A program made the position numbers and the translations under genes. Under the pieces are notes generated by a model that made no database searches, was not told the DNA's origin, and saw only the letters and a list, made by a program, of their open reading frames with translations. 64,000 nucleotides of DNA from NCBI GenBank assembly GCA_016235805.1, contig JACRIY010000097.1, positions 60,074 to 124,073 of the forward strand, read 5' to 3'. Shown here piece after piece: positions 36,338 through 46,592 of this stretch. The first letter of the stretch is position 1. Each line of letters begins with the position of its first letter. The DNA comes from Rhodocyclales bacterium. Lineage in GTDB: Bacteria; Pseudomonadota; Gammaproteobacteria; Burkholderiales; Rhodocyclaceae.

Positions 36338-37855
36338 CTACTGGATCCGACGGTTGGCGTAGCCGAGCATGTCCAGCACGCCGGCGGACATGTTGGTTCT
36401 CAAGTTGCGCTCTAGGCGCTCCAGATCAGCAGCCACGCTCGACACGGAGTTGACCTTCTTGTACATGCCGGCTTGCTCCTGCTGCAGGCGCGCGAGGAAC
36501 GCCTGGGTATCGCTGCGGAGGTCGCGTGCGTAGTCGAGCTGCGCTGGACTCAGACGGTGCTTTTTCTGCAGTGCGGTGAGAGCCAACGTGGCGAACTGGT
36601 TGAGGAACGTGACCGCGTAGTCGGCGGCGATCACTTCCTTGTATGTCGCGATCAGCGTCTCGGAGAGGCCTGAGCCCGGGATGGTGTTGCCGACCGAAAG
36701 CATCCGCCACACCGGAATGCTCGTTGAGTTGACGAATCCAACGGCGGCGGAGTTGTTCGGGATGGCGACCCGCGTCTTGATGCTGTCCGAAATCGACCGC
36801 ATCAAGTCTTCCACTTTCTTCACCAGCGGCTCGTGCACATAGCTGTTGTTCCGGGTGACGTTCATGCACTTCGTGTACTCGTCGCACTTCAGCAACTGCA
36901 CCTTGATAAGCCCACCACCGGCGTCCTCTTGTCCGTAGAGAAGATGTGCGACGGTGGTGATGCTTGGCCCCACTGTCTCCGGGTCGCGGTTGGATTCCTG
37001 AGGGTAGAAGACCGTCGTACCGACGATGCTCATGACCAATTCGCGCGACTGGTCGTCCAGTGTGTTGACGGTCTTCAGCGCCTCCCAGACAAGGTTTCCA
37101 ACGAAGGGCGCTTGGTTGGCAATGTTTGGGTCCGAGCTGGCTCTCGCGTTCGCCAGAATGCTCGGGCTATCCGACGCACACCGCCGCATCGCCGCGTCGA
37201 TGTCGGACTCCAGCCCCATCGTCATCGCGAGCTTCGCGCACCCGCGCTGCGAGTCGTACCCCATCGCCTCCGCGGCCGACGAGACCATGGCCGTCGCCGT
37301 CTCGCACGAGTTGATCCGCGAGTTGTTGATCCAGGTCTCCAGCCCCTTGGCCCATTTCGTGAGCCCGCCGAGCAAGGGCGACACGGCCTCGAGCGCCAGC
37401 TGGAACGCGATGCCTGGCAGCGCGGCGGTGATGTTCTTGAGCATGTTCTTGAACTCGGCCGCGCTGATGTGCGAGAACGAGCCGCCGAACAGGTCGATGC
37501 CGCCGCACCCGCCCTTGGCGCTGGGGAACTGGACGGCCGCGAGCTGGTAGGTCTTGTTCGGCGAGCGCAGGTACAGGTTGCCGCCGGCGAAGGTGTTGAA
37601 CGTCTGGCCCTTGAACGCGCCTGGCGCTGTGTAGTTGCCGATCGCGCCGAGGTTGTTGAACATGTTGTTCACCTCGGTGTTGAGATCGCCGGCGTAGGCC
37701 AGTGGCGGCGTGAGGACCAGAGTCCACGAGAGGACGAGGGCGACTGCTCTTCCGAGGAATGTCGTGAGGGACATGCTCGATGGGATGCGGCCGTTGGCCC
37801 GGGGTGAGCTCTTCGAGTGCTCGGCCTCGCCGAGTGTGGGTGGGACCATTGGCAT
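36338..37855 (-). CDS. traH: Conjugal transfer protein TraH (F-type)
   Basis: DLNTEVNNMFNNLGAIGNYTAPGAFKGQTFNTFAGGNLYLRSPNKTYQLAAVQFPSAKGGCGGIDLFGGSFSHI. Confidence 0.92.
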   Translation of the reverse strand: MPMVPPTLGEAEHSKSSPRANGRIPSSMSLTTFLGRAVALVLSWTLVLTPPLAYAGDLNTEVNNMFNNLGAIGNYTAPGAFKGQTFNTFAGGNLYLRSPNKTYQLAAVQFPSAKGGCGGIDLFGGSFSHISAAEFKNMLKNITAALPGIAFQLALEAVSPLLGGLTKWAKGLETWINNSRINSCETATAMVSSAAEAMGYDSQRGCAKLAMTMGLESDIDAAMRRCASDSPSILANARASSDPNIANQAPFVGNLVWEALKTVNTLDDQSRELVMSIVGTTVFYPQESNRDPETVGPSITTVAHLLYGQEDAGGGLIKVQLLKCDEYTKCMNVTRNNSYVHEPLVKKVEDLMRSISDSIKTRVAIPNNSAAVGFVNSTSIPVWRMLSVGNTIPGSGLSETLIATYKEVIAADYAVTFLNQFATLALTALQKKHRLSPAQLDYARDLRSDTQAFLARLQQEQAGMYKKVNSVSSVAADLERLERNLRTNMSAGVLDMLGYANRRIQ

Positions 37856-37865
37856 GGCGTTCTCC

Positions 37866-38354
37866 TCAAGAGGCAGTGGCAGGACTGTTGACAAGGCCGT
37901 CCGCATGTCGGCGCACTGTGGTCTCGCCCACCGCTACCGAACCCACAGCCAGCCGCAGCGCTTCCGCCAGCCGCTCTCGCTTGATGTGGCGGAAGCCGAA
38001 GCGGGAAGGACAAATGACCGCAGTGAGGACTGCCGCCGGCACCAGCCAAACGGCACACAGCAGAGCCACCTGCCTAACAGCATCGGCGAACGCCTTTGGA
38101 TCGGCGCTGAGCGCCCTCCACAGCGCCTCCATCTCTGCGGGTGCGAACAGAGCGATGAGGGCGAACACGTGGAAGCACAGAGCCGGTGACACCAACAGGA
38201 CCGCCACGGTGAGACGCCAGGAGGCCCATAGCGTGTTGGCCACTTGCGCAGCCCAGAGTCGCCTGTCGCGCTTGACTTCTGCACGGAGCGCCTCGAACGT
38301 GGCGGTGCTGAGCTGGCCGACAACGATGTTGTTGATCAGGATGTCGTAGTGCAT
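37866..38354 (-). CDS. Predicted membrane protein in tra operon
   Basis: MHYDILINNIVVGQLSTATFEALRAEV...; two hydrophobic segments; located between traF and traH. Confidence 0.55.
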   Translation of the reverse strand: MHYDILINNIVVGQLSTATFEALRAEVKRDRRLWAAQVANTLWASWRLTVAVLLVSPALCFHVFALIALFAPAEMEALWRALSADPKAFADAVRQVALLCAVWLVPAAVLTAVICPSRFGFRHIKRERLAEALRLAVGSVAVGETTVRRHADGLVNSPATAS

Positions 38355-38403
38355 TGGTTCATTCCTTGAGGACTGGATCGGATTCGTTTCACGGTGATGC
38401 GGA

Positions 38404-39309
38404 TCACTTGAGGGAAACCTGGCGCACCGTGGACGGCACCAGCTGAGCCGTGGCGGGGGCGGCAACGGTTGAGATGCGCTCGAGCAGCTGCGACTCGGAC
38501 AGCACGCCGTAGCCGAGCGGCGAGATCTTTCCGGTGAACGGCTCAGCGAGGAACACCGCCGGCACCTGCGTCACCTGCAGCGTCTTCGCGATGCCGTTGT
38601 CGCGGCGGAAGCTGGGGAACTGGGGCAGGCCGCCGCCGTCGACGCTGATCGGCACCACCTGGATGCCGTGCCGCGCCTGGAACGCCTCCAGCGTCGGCGC
38701 GAAGGCGTGGCAGTAGGGGCAGTCGGATCTGAAGAAGAAGAAGAGGACGTGCGACTTGCCCAGAGTGGCCACGGACCTTTGGCGGTCGGCGGACAGCTCG
38801 CGGTCGTAGACCTGGATCGCCTGCGCGTTGACAGGCCGTCCCTCGAGCGTCATGTCCAGGTTGGGCGTGGCCCAAGCGACGCGCTGCGCAACGTCGGCGA
38901 AGTAGGAGGCCTGGCGCACGACGCTCGCCTCGAGCTCCATGTACCGGCGGACGTTCGATTCGGTGGGCCGGATGATCGCGATGTTGCGGTACTCCTCGAG
39001 CCGCTTCTGCAGCGCTTCGAACTCGACGAGCTCGGGCGCCCGCGCGTCGGGCTGCTTCGGTTTCACGGGCGGCTTCGCGGGCGGTAGTGGCTTCGGGGGA
39101 AGCTCGAGCTCGGGATCCTCATAAAAGTGCCAGCCGCGGCGGTGATCCAGCCAGAACAGAGGTTGCGCCGTCGTGCTCGGGGCTGCCGTGGCGACCTGGT
39201 CACCAGGCTGCCCCTGCGCGGCCGCACCGGCGGCAGCTGAGGCCAGCGCAAGCGTGATGGCAAGCAGCGTGAGCGGCCGTGAGGCGGATCGAGTAGTTCC
39301 GGTGGGCAT
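38404..39309 (-). CDS. traF: Conjugal transfer protein TraF (thioredoxin-like, F-type)
   Basis: HVLFFFFRSDCPYCHAFAPTLEAFQARHGIQVVPISVDGGGLPQFPSFRRDNGIAKTLQVTQVPAVFLAEP. Confidence 0.9.
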   Translation of the reverse strand: MPTGTTRSASRPLTLLAITLALASAAAGAAAQGQPGDQVATAAPSTTAQPLFWLDHRRGWHFYEDPELELPPKPLPPAKPPVKPKQPDARAPELVEFEALQKRLEEYRNIAIIRPTESNVRRYMELEASVVRQASYFADVAQRVAWATPNLDMTLEGRPVNAQAIQVYDRELSADRQRSVATLGKSHVLFFFFRSDCPYCHAFAPTLEAFQARHGIQVVPISVDGGGLPQFPSFRRDNGIAKTLQVTQVPAVFLAEPFTGKISPLGYGVLSESQLLERISTVAAPATAQLVPSTVRQVSLK

Positions 39310-39363
39310 CGAGTTCTCCAGGAGGCACGCCCTCGCACGCTATGCCGGCCGGTGGTGATCGCA

Positions 39364-39387
39364 CAGCGGAAATCCCGACCTGAATCG
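39364..39387 (-). promoter_or_regulatory. Conserved activator-type promoter box, copy 4 (upstream of traF)
   Basis: Gene-sense CGATTCAGGTCGGGATTTCCGCTG, then TAGCGT (39337-39342); 55 bp upstream of start 39309. Confidence 0.7.
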
Positions 39388-39501
39388 CCTTCGCGGCCAG
39401 ACCATGCGGACGCCGCCTTAGTGCGCCCCCTGGCTAGACTGGCGGCCGTGCGGTGCTGGCCCGGACGCGGCTTGTTCCCGCATTGCCGAAGTGGGAGAAG
39501 A

Positions 39502-40167
39502 ATGAGAATCAAGACCTGCGCCGCGGTGCTCGCGGCGGCATCGCTCGTGCAGGGACCGATCGCGGTGGCCGCGGATGAGGCCGCGCAGCGGCAGTCGCTC
39601 CGCGACTTCGTCCAGCAGCAGTGGAAGCTTCCCGGGTTCCAGCCTGGCCGTGACACGATGGCGTCGACCATTCCGCTTCGCGTGTCGACGTACTCGTCGC
39701 CGCCATTCATCCACCGAGCGCAGGTCGAGACCTTGGGTGCCAAGGCGACCGAGTTGGAGAAGTTCTGTCGTAGCCAAGGCGGCGAGTGGGCATATCTCGG
39801 CCTGCCGGCCACCGATGGGCCCAGCCGCGGAAGCCCGGGGCAGCCGAACGCGGCGGTTGCCGATGCGGTCGCACGTGCGCCGGCGACGGAAGCAGGCATG
39901 AGGGGCGTCGTGGCAGTCGGCGAGCAGGCCGTGAAGGAAGACGCCGCAAAGGAGTTCGTACGAGCGCTGATTCAGCAGCCCGATGCGCTGGTCGCAGATG
40001 CGCTCGAGCACGCGACGCGCATGAAGTGGCTCGGCCGCTTCGAGTGCCGCGGCCCTTGGTCCGACTGGACGGCTGCGATCACTTTCTCGAAGTGGGCGAA
40101 CCGCGGTGAGCGTGCCTTGAGCTACAAGGACGTGACGCTCAAGCTCGAGTTCACGGAACGGCCGTAG
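39502..40167 (+). CDS. Exported hypothetical protein encoded convergent to the tra operon
   Basis: Signal peptide MRIKTCAAVLAAASLVQGPIAVAAD; GGGAGAAG RBS. Confidence 0.6.
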   Translation: MRIKTCAAVLAAASLVQGPIAVAADEAAQRQSLRDFVQQQWKLPGFQPGRDTMASTIPLRVSTYSSPPFIHRAQVETLGAKATELEKFCRSQGGEWAYLGLPATDGPSRGSPGQPNAAVADAVARAPATEAGMRGVVAVGEQAVKEDAAKEFVRALIQQPDALVADALEHATRMKWLGRFECRGPWSDWTAAITFSKWANRGERALSYKDVTLKLEFTERP

Positions 40168-40185
40168 CCAAGGCGAGTGGCAAGA

Positions 40186-40569
40186 TCAGGCGAGCGACTT
40201 AGGCGGCTGCCCGTCGCGGCAGTAGTTCAAGCCGAGGTCGAAGGTCTGGTTGCGTGGCTTGTCGGTGCCGGGGAGCACCACACCATCCTGTGCGAAACGG
40301 ACGTTGAGCCGGCTGCAGCCCGCCTGCTTGTAGCGGCGCAAGGTCGTAACGTCGATCAGGATCGGCGACGTCGCCTTCATCTTCGTGGTGAGGGCCTCTG
40401 CCATTGGTCCGATCAGGATGCCGAAGGCTGCGCCATCGGGCGACTCGATCGCCTTGACCAGCAGCGGCCGGAAGTCCTCGACCGGCAAGCGGGCCACACC
40501 GTCGGCAGCTGTGGCCGCCGAAGCGAGCACCGCAATGGCAGCCGCGACAGACGCGTACTTCAGCTTCAT
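40186..40569 (-). CDS. Exported hypothetical protein at end of tra operon
   Basis: MKLKYASVAAAIAVLASAATAADG; the supplied 592-aa ORF in this frame is otherwise a shadow of traN. Confidence 0.55.
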   Translation of the reverse strand: MKLKYASVAAAIAVLASAATAADGVARLPVEDFRPLLVKAIESPDGAAFGILIGPMAEALTTKMKATSPILIDVTTLRRYKQAGCSRLNVRFAQDGVVLPGTDKPRNQTFDLGLNYCRDGQPPKSLA

Positions 40570-40571
40570 GG

Positions 40572-42905
40572 TCAGCATTTCCCCTGTCCGTAATAGCAGG
40601 CTGGCACCCGCGTTGTGTTGTTCCCCTGGATCCCGGGCACGTTGGGCATGACGGGCACGATGGAGGCGTAAAACTCGCTGAAGTCCATCACGTCGAAACG
40701 CAGCGATTGGAGCTCGGCGATCGTGAAGCCGCCGCACTGAGGGTTGCGCGCGTCGCCCCAGCCGCGGCCGACCTGGGCCCGGCCCTGCTCGTTGATGATC
40801 CGTGACAGGACCGAGTTGAAGCAGCAGTGCGAGTGGGTGGTCGTCACGCAGCTTCCGAGGATCTTTCGTGAGCAGTAGCTGCCGACTTCGTGGCACAGGC
40901 TGGCCCCGCGCTGGAGCGCCAGACGGCCTTCGCGCTCGTCGCACTCCATCAGGCTCATGATGACGTAGATGACGATCGCGATCACCAGGGACCACGGATC
41001 GAAGGCCAGCACGACGCCCTCTCCAGCGACCGCGGAGGATGAATAGAGCACGGTGCTCCCGGCTGGAAGTGCCGTTCCGTTGACCGCCAGCGTGAAGCCA
41101 TAGGTGCTGAAGCTTCCGCTGAAGCCGCCACTTGTGAGCAGCGCCTGCAGGCCCGCAGTGATGAACTCTCGGTTCTCGCTGTTCATCAGCACGTCGTACA
41201 CGAGTCTGGAGCCCGTGCCGAACGTGCTCTGGTTGGTCATGCCTTTGCCGCTGCCATCGGTGAAGCAGCAGTTCTTGAGCAGGCGATCGCGGCATGTCTG
41301 CCCCTCTCCATTGAAGACGGTCAGTTTGTCGAGATCCAAGTAGACGCCTGCTTCGCGAGCGGCCTCCATGTAGGCCATCGAACGTGCGAAGTCGCCGTCC
41401 GCGGCGTACCCGATGTTGAAGCAGCTCGCTCCGACGCAGAACACGTCGGTAGGGCAGTTGGAGGCGGTCGTTACCGTTTGTCCGCTCGAAGGGCACTGAT
41501 AGGTGTCCTGGTAAACGGAGCATGCGCTGGTGGCGGGGTCGGTCTTCACACAGGTGCTGCCCGATGGGGTGCAGCCGGCCGCGACGAGCGGCGCGCATTC
41601 GTCGTTGCTGGCGCCTGCCGTGCAACTCATCGTCCTTTCGTAAGCCCAGCAGGACCGGCTCACGTCGACGCCCCCGATGTCTTTCGTGCTGGGGCCGTCC
41701 ACGCATCGGTCGGACGAGGCTACGGTGCATCGTCCGGCCGGATCGAGCACCGGGCACTTGTCGTCCCAGTGGTCGACGGTGGTGACTTCCATCCGCGGCT
41801 CTTGGAAGGAGAGGGGAAGAGTCCAGCCGGAGGCCCCGACCACCTTGCCCGGACCCGTCGCTTCCGCGCACAGCGGCGTGCCAGAGAGATCCGTGGTTCG
41901 GATGGTTGATGGTGGGCATGAGTCTCCATCGCCGGTGGTCACGGGCGCCGAAGTGCTGTAGCACATGGCCGGGTCCCCGGGCGTCGGGCTGTCGCCAATG
42001 CTCCCCAGCATCAGCTGGTCACCGGCGACTTGACCGGCTGGGCACGCGTAGACCGGAGTGCCCATCTGGAAGCTGTAGCTGCAGTTGCCACCACTGCACC
42101 CTGAGCCGGGCATGGCCACGACCTTGAAAGGAGACCAGCAGAAGCCGGACCAATGCGGCGACAGATCGGTCACAACCAAGGGCTCGCTCAGCGTCGCCTT
42201 GGGCAGCCATACGGGCTGCCAGTCGATGCAGGCCCCTTCGCCGCCGTGCGCATAGAACTGAAAGCGAAGGCGTCCATCTGTCGTGGGACGGCACTGCGCC
42301 TGCGCGTACATGTGATCGGCACCGTTTCGATCGGCCTGCGCCTTCGCGAACCAGGTGCCGATCTCGCACGTGGGCGTCATCTTGGTCTCGACGGTCAGTT
42401 CGCGTCTGCATGAGTACGTGCCGATGCCGGTGTAGCGGTTGCACATCCGGCTGACCGTGCCGGGCGGTGTGGTGACCGTCGATGTCGTGCAGCCCGAGTA
42501 GTACGACGACAAGTCGCCCAGGACAGTGCCGGGGTTGCGAGCGATGTCCCGCGCCGCGGCGACTGACGGGTCGTGCGGGCCCACGGCAGGGCGAGGCGTG
42601 TTCGCCGACTTGACCGCGTTCTGCTGGGCCTGGCACACCGGATCGGTGGGCGTCAATGCGCACGCCAGCAGCTGGGCGTTGGCCTGCGCAGGGAGATTGG
42701 GCGCCTTGTACAGCGACGTCTGTGGCGGCGTGGTCGTGTAGCCCGGGACGTTGGCCGACGCGCTTGGCGTGTTGATCGTGCCGCGGATCACTGGGTTGGC
42801 GGCCTGGCCGGCGGCAACGCCCTCTTCGTGCGAACCCGCCACCGCGTAGGTCTGCGTGAAGATCAGCGCAAAGCTGCAGAGGCCGACAACGAAGCGCTTC
42901 ATCAT
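40572..42905 (-). CDS. traN: Mating-pair stabilization protein TraN (Cys-rich, F-type)
   Basis: 777 aa; many cysteines (TYSCRRELTVETKMTPTCEIGTWF; CCFNSVLSRIINEQGRAQVGRGWGDARNPQCGGFT). Confidence 0.92.
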   Translation of the reverse strand: MMKRFVVGLCSFALIFTQTYAVAGSHEEGVAAGQAANPVIRGTINTPSASANVPGYTTTPPQTSLYKAPNLPAQANAQLLACALTPTDPVCQAQQNAVKSANTPRPAVGPHDPSVAAARDIARNPGTVLGDLSSYYSGCTTSTVTTPPGTVSRMCNRYTGIGTYSCRRELTVETKMTPTCEIGTWFAKAQADRNGADHMYAQAQCRPTTDGRLRFQFYAHGGEGACIDWQPVWLPKATLSEPLVVTDLSPHWSGFCWSPFKVVAMPGSGCSGGNCSYSFQMGTPVYACPAGQVAGDQLMLGSIGDSPTPGDPAMCYSTSAPVTTGDGDSCPPSTIRTTDLSGTPLCAEATGPGKVVGASGWTLPLSFQEPRMEVTTVDHWDDKCPVLDPAGRCTVASSDRCVDGPSTKDIGGVDVSRSCWAYERTMSCTAGASNDECAPLVAAGCTPSGSTCVKTDPATSACSVYQDTYQCPSSGQTVTTASNCPTDVFCVGASCFNIGYAADGDFARSMAYMEAAREAGVYLDLDKLTVFNGEGQTCRDRLLKNCCFTDGSGKGMTNQSTFGTGSRLVYDVLMNSENREFITAGLQALLTSGGFSGSFSTYGFTLAVNGTALPAGSTVLYSSSAVAGEGVVLAFDPWSLVIAIVIYVIMSLMECDEREGRLALQRGASLCHEVGSYCSRKILGSCVTTTHSHCCFNSVLSRIINEQGRAQVGRGWGDARNPQCGGFTIAELQSLRFDVMDFSEFYASIVPVMPNVPGIQGNNTTRVPACYYGQGKC

Positions 42906-42906
42906 G

Positions 42907-43671
42907 TCACCCCTTGAGCCGCTTCAGGAACACCGCCGCGTCGCGGTTGAACGAAGGCGCCGATCGCTGGAAGTACTCCAGCGCATAGTCGAGCGAGACA
43001 TCGCCCACCACGGAGACGAAGGCGTCGGAGGCAAAGCACGTGTTGCCGCCGCAGTCGCTGGGGACCGCGCCATCGCGAACCAGGACGAACGTCGGCGTCG
43101 AGCTCACGGCGAACCGGTCGAAGGCTTGAGGGTCGATCTGAAACCCGACCTTCCGGTTGCCAATGAGGCCCTTCACCCGCGCGACGGTCTCTTTGAGGGA
43201 GCCGTTGACGAAGCCGCGGATGACCAGGACCGCTCGTGATCGCGCCGCCTGGTCCACCAGGCGCTCGAGCGTCGGCTCGGGCATCGAAAAGCTGACGAAG
43301 ATCATCAGCCCGGGCCCGACGGCAAGCGCGCCTTGCTGCAAAGGGGATCCGACGGCGCGCTCATAGCCCTTGGCCAGCGCCTCAAGGTCGACAGGCTGGC
43401 CCGCCGTCGCGGGTTGCGGCAGCGCGTCGATCCGCGGCATGCTCTGTATGGGGACTCGGGCGAGTTCCGCTTCCGACGGCATGCGGTTCGCGCGCTTGGC
43501 GCGCTCTATGTCGGCATCCTTGATCTGCGGTTGCTGCCGGCGGGCGCGAGCAAGGTCTGCCTCGGTGATATTCGGACTCGACGCCTGCTGGCTCCACGCG
43601 GTGGATGCAAACGTCAGCACCCCGGCTACGCCGAGCAGCGCGAGGTTGCGGGGAAGGTCAGTAGCCGACAC
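42907..43671 (-). CDS. trbC: TrbC-like (F-type) transfer protein
   Basis: GLMIFVSFSMPEPTLERLVDQAARSRAVLVIRGFVNGSLKETVARV...FAVSSTPTFVLV. Confidence 0.85.
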   Translation of the reverse strand: MSATDLPRNLALLGVAGVLTFASTAWSQQASSPNITEADLARARRQQPQIKDADIERAKRANRMPSEAELARVPIQSMPRIDALPQPATAGQPVDLEALAKGYERAVGSPLQQGALAVGPGLMIFVSFSMPEPTLERLVDQAARSRAVLVIRGFVNGSLKETVARVKGLIGNRKVGFQIDPQAFDRFAVSSTPTFVLVRDGAVPSDCGGNTCFASDAFVSVVGDVSLDYALEYFQRSAPSFNRDAAVFLKRLKG

Positions 43672-44668
43672 AGCAGTTCCTCTTGCGAAAGAGCATGAAG
43701 GCGAAGTCCTCGCCACGAATCGGGTACTCCTTCCCGGCGCCCCAGGTGACGGTGGTGCGCCCGAAGGGCTGGCAGCACTTGCCGCTTTCCTTGCCCGTGT
43801 TGGGGATCGGATAGGTCAGCTGGGTCTTGTAGAACCGCTTGTCCATCACGGGCTCGTAGTAGGGACCGCAGAGCCCGTCCTTCCCGTGCCAGCCCCAGGC
43901 GATCAGCTCCCGGTGCATCTTGGCGGTCAGTCGTTGGGCGATCAGCGACGCAGTCCTCACGCCTCCCATGTGGTACTGCACGTGCCCATCCAACGGGTAC
44001 AGCCCGCCTTGGCAGCCTGCGCACCAGAACATCTCCGTGATGCCAAAGCCAGTCGTGGCGGCTACGCAGTCGGCAGCACAGGCGGCGATTGCGATCGGGT
44101 TCGCGAACAGGATCGCGTCCGGATTCAGGATGAGGGTGAGCTCGTCGTCGTTCCACAGCGGATCCACCTCGGTCATGTACGCGACGTCGAACGAGCCGTG
44201 TTCCAGGCATGGAAAGTCGGTGACGACGTCCAGATAGAACATCACCGGGTTCATGTAGAAGTGGGCTTGGTAAAAGCTCTGTCCGTCGCCGTCACCTTCT
44301 GAGCGCGTGAAGCGCGCGCCTTCCGGTGCGGGAATGCCCGGATCGAGGTCCAGACCGCCAAGCGAGACGAGGCAGAACGGCTTGCGCACTGCCTCCACGT
44401 GTCGAGCCGGCTCCCAGAACCCGACTGAGATTCCGATCGTCGGATTGACGATGCAGCTGCACATCGCAGGCACGTCGTTTGGGCTGTCCTCCTGCCCGCC
44501 GAAGTTGCCCACCGTCGCGTTGCCGATGCTCAAGGGAAGGATGCAGCTCCAGCAGATGTCCGTGATGGGGTTGGGGAACTTGCCCGTGCACGTCGCGATG
44601 CCGGCGGCGGCACCCCCGGAGCTGACGGCCGCTAGTAGTGCCAGGATGAGAGTGAGCAGCTTCTTCAT
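43658..44668 (-). CDS. traU: Conjugal transfer protein TraU
   Basis: CTGKFPNPITDICWSCILPLSIGNATVG...CSCIVNPTIGISVGFWEPARHVEAVRKPFCLVSLGG. Confidence 0.93.
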   Translation of the reverse strand: MKKLLTLILALLAAVSSGGAAAGIATCTGKFPNPITDICWSCILPLSIGNATVGNFGGQEDSPNDVPAMCSCIVNPTIGISVGFWEPARHVEAVRKPFCLVSLGGLDLDPGIPAPEGARFTRSEGDGDGQSFYQAHFYMNPVMFYLDVVTDFPCLEHGSFDVAYMTEVDPLWNDDELTLILNPDAILFANPIAIAACAADCVAATTGFGITEMFWCAGCQGGLYPLDGHVQYHMGGVRTASLIAQRLTAKMHRELIAWGWHGKDGLCGPYYEPVMDKRFYKTQLTYPIPNTGKESGKCCQPFGRTTVTWGAGKEYPIRGEDFAFMLFRKRNCCVGY

Positions 44669-45294
44669 TGCAGTGCGAGCTCGTCGACGCGGAGGCGCTT
44701 GCCTTCCTGGGACACGATGGCGGGGACAGCGGTGATGCCGAGCTTGCGGACCAGCAGTCCCTGTTGGTCGTAGTACACCGGGATCTGCCAGCTCTTCATG
44801 AGGTTCAGGTACGAGCCCCCAACGAGGATCGGCTTCACTCGGCCGCGGTAGAGATCGATCAGCTCGCGCGCACGCTTCACTTGGCGTGCGTCCCGGCCGT
44901 CGAAGAAGAGCAGGTGTTTCGACATGGAGATCACGTCGAGCGGGTTCTTGACGGTTCCGGCCGCGAATAGCACGCGTCCTCGCTCGTCCAGCACGTTCTG
45001 GGGCAGTTGAACCGAAGGGTCGAAGTAGAAGGTGCGTGCCGTTTCGGCGGCCTTCAGGCCCGGCACCGCAGGCGGGTTCGTCACCGTCGCGGTTGCGCGC
45101 GCCCTGGCCTGTTGCTGCAGCTTGGCGAGCTCACCGGAACGCTCCTTTTCCTTCAGCTTGGCCGTGATGTGCTCGAGCAGGTTCTGCTCGGCGATTGGGT
45201 AGGTCGGACCGATCTTGCCGAGGGCTTCCGACCGCGCAACGCCGGAGATCGCCATGGCGGTGGCAGCGGTGACGGCGAGCAGCGCGAACCGCAC
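44665..45294 (-). CDS. traW: Conjugal transfer protein TraW
   Basis: LGKIGPTYPIAEQNLLEHI...RTFYFDPSVQLPQNVLDERGRVLFAAGTVKNPLDVISMSKHLLFFDGRD; GTG start with GGAG RBS. Confidence 0.9.
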   Translation of the reverse strand: MRFALLAVTAATAMAISGVARSEALGKIGPTYPIAEQNLLEHITAKLKEKERSGELAKLQQQARARATATVTNPPAVPGLKAAETARTFYFDPSVQLPQNVLDERGRVLFAAGTVKNPLDVISMSKHLLFFDGRDARQVKRARELIDLYRGRVKPILVGGSYLNLMKSWQIPVYYDQQGLLVRKLGITAVPAIVSQEGKRLRVDELALQ

Positions 45295-45295
45295 G

Positions 45296-45643
45296 TCAGC
45301 TCCTTGCCGGGCACGAGACCTGCGCAGCCAGGCGCTGCAAGCCCGCCGTGTCGCGCTGATGGGACGCACGGATCATCGCCATCAACGTCGGGTTGCCATC
45401 GCCCTCGGCGAAGGCACGACGCAACTCCACCGTGCGCATCGCACGGCCACAACGGGTCTTGAAGGCCGCCATGTAGGCCTCGGCGCCATCGCGCGCCGGC
45501 GGTGCAACCTGCGCCAGCAAGGAGAGGTACACCTCGATTGGGACATCGTCGCGAAACTCAAGCCTCTCCGGCTGGGCCTGTGCAAACGCTGAGTTGATGG
45601 CAAAGAGCGAGGCAGCAAAGGCGGCGAGCGATTGGCGGTGCAT
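45296..45643 (-). CDS. Exported hypothetical protein in tra operon
   Basis: MHRQSLAAFAASLFAINSAFAQAQ; between traW and the S26 peptidase. Confidence 0.6.
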   Translation of the reverse strand: MHRQSLAAFAASLFAINSAFAQAQPERLEFRDDVPIEVYLSLLAQVAPPARDGAEAYMAAFKTRCGRAMRTVELRRAFAEGDGNPTLMAMIRASHQRDTAGLQRLAAQVSCPARS

Positions 45644-45654
45644 GGGTTGGCCTT

Positions 45655-46233
45655 TCAGAAGATCGGACGAACCTTCGCTTGAACGTCGCGCAGGGGCACC
45701 AGGCCGCTGTTGCGATACCGCGAGTCGAAGCTGTCCGGGCTGGTTCCTTGGACGTAAAGGAACCCAGGTGGAATCACAGTCGGAGCGATCGGCTGTAGTG
45801 GTCGCCGATCGAAGGTGTGGGTCTTGGCGTGGCCGACCAGGATGCCGTTGACGAACACCTCGCGGCCGGCCACGGTGACCGTATCGCCGGGCATGCCGGC
45901 GACCCGCTTGAAGAAGGCCTGTTCCTTGAGGCCGGGGTAGTCGCGCTGCCCCGCTTCCCCCGTGAATCGGTAGACCACCAGGTCGCCGCGCTGAATCGGG
46001 CCGTTCCAGTAGTCGACATAGACGACGCTGTACGGCAGGCTGGGCGTCCAGTTGAACATCACCGGCAGAACGGGAACGTGGGAAACGAAAAGGCGAACGA
46101 GCGCAAGGGTCCAAATCGCGAGCAGGACGCCATACAGCCACCAACGCCGCAGCACGTCTTGCCTCAGCGAGCGGGCGCCACACGCCCACCACGTGAGCAG
46201 GCCGGGCCGGCGCGGAGCGGCCGCGGCGGTCAT
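45655..46233 (-). CDS. S26-family conjugative signal peptidase (TraF/TrhF-like)
   Basis: LPYSVVYVDYWNGPIQRGDLVVYRF, FFKRVAGMPGDTV, GFLYVQGTSPDSFDSRYRNSGLV. Confidence 0.85.
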   Translation of the reverse strand: MTAAAAPRRPGLLTWWACGARSLRQDVLRRWWLYGVLLAIWTLALVRLFVSHVPVLPVMFNWTPSLPYSVVYVDYWNGPIQRGDLVVYRFTGEAGQRDYPGLKEQAFFKRVAGMPGDTVTVAGREVFVNGILVGHAKTHTFDRRPLQPIAPTVIPPGFLYVQGTSPDSFDSRYRNSGLVPLRDVQAKVRPIF

Positions 46234-46592
46234 GAGCGGCGCTCCAGCTTCGCCTTCAACAGCGGGGTCAGGTCCAGCGTGTTGTCGGACGCCCCCGCCA
46301 CGGCGCTCTTGAGCACCACCAGGCAGCGGCAATCGGCCGGCAGCTCGTCCAGGGCGGCGGGCAGCCGCTTCGCAAACGCGCTCGCGAGATCAAGGGCGCG
46401 TTGCCGCTCCTCGTCGCTCTTGCTGGCCGTTAGCAACGCTGCGAACTCCGTCTCCTTTGTACGGTAGACCTCGGAGACGTCGACGATGCCCACAAGCCGC
46501 CCCGGCCGAACGACAAGCCGGTCGTATGCCACGAGGCCGCACGTGGCCAGCAGCGTCGAGAGCGCAACGCTGAGCGCAACGACGGCCTTCAT
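46230..46592 (-). CDS. trbI: TrbI-like (F-type) transfer protein
   Basis: GIVDVSEVYRTKETEF...; N-terminal TM; between traC and the S26 peptidase. Confidence 0.75.
   Translation of the reverse strand: MKAVVALSVALSTLLATCGLVAYDRLVVRPGRLVGIVDVSEVYRTKETEFAALLTASKSDEERQRALDLASAFAKRLPAALDELPADCRCLVVLKSAVAGASDNTLDLTPLLKAKLERRS

Noticed and set aside
40186-41964. 592-aa minus-strand ORF
   Set aside because: Upstream part is an out-of-frame reading of traN; only the C-terminal part from 40569 looks like a real exported protein.
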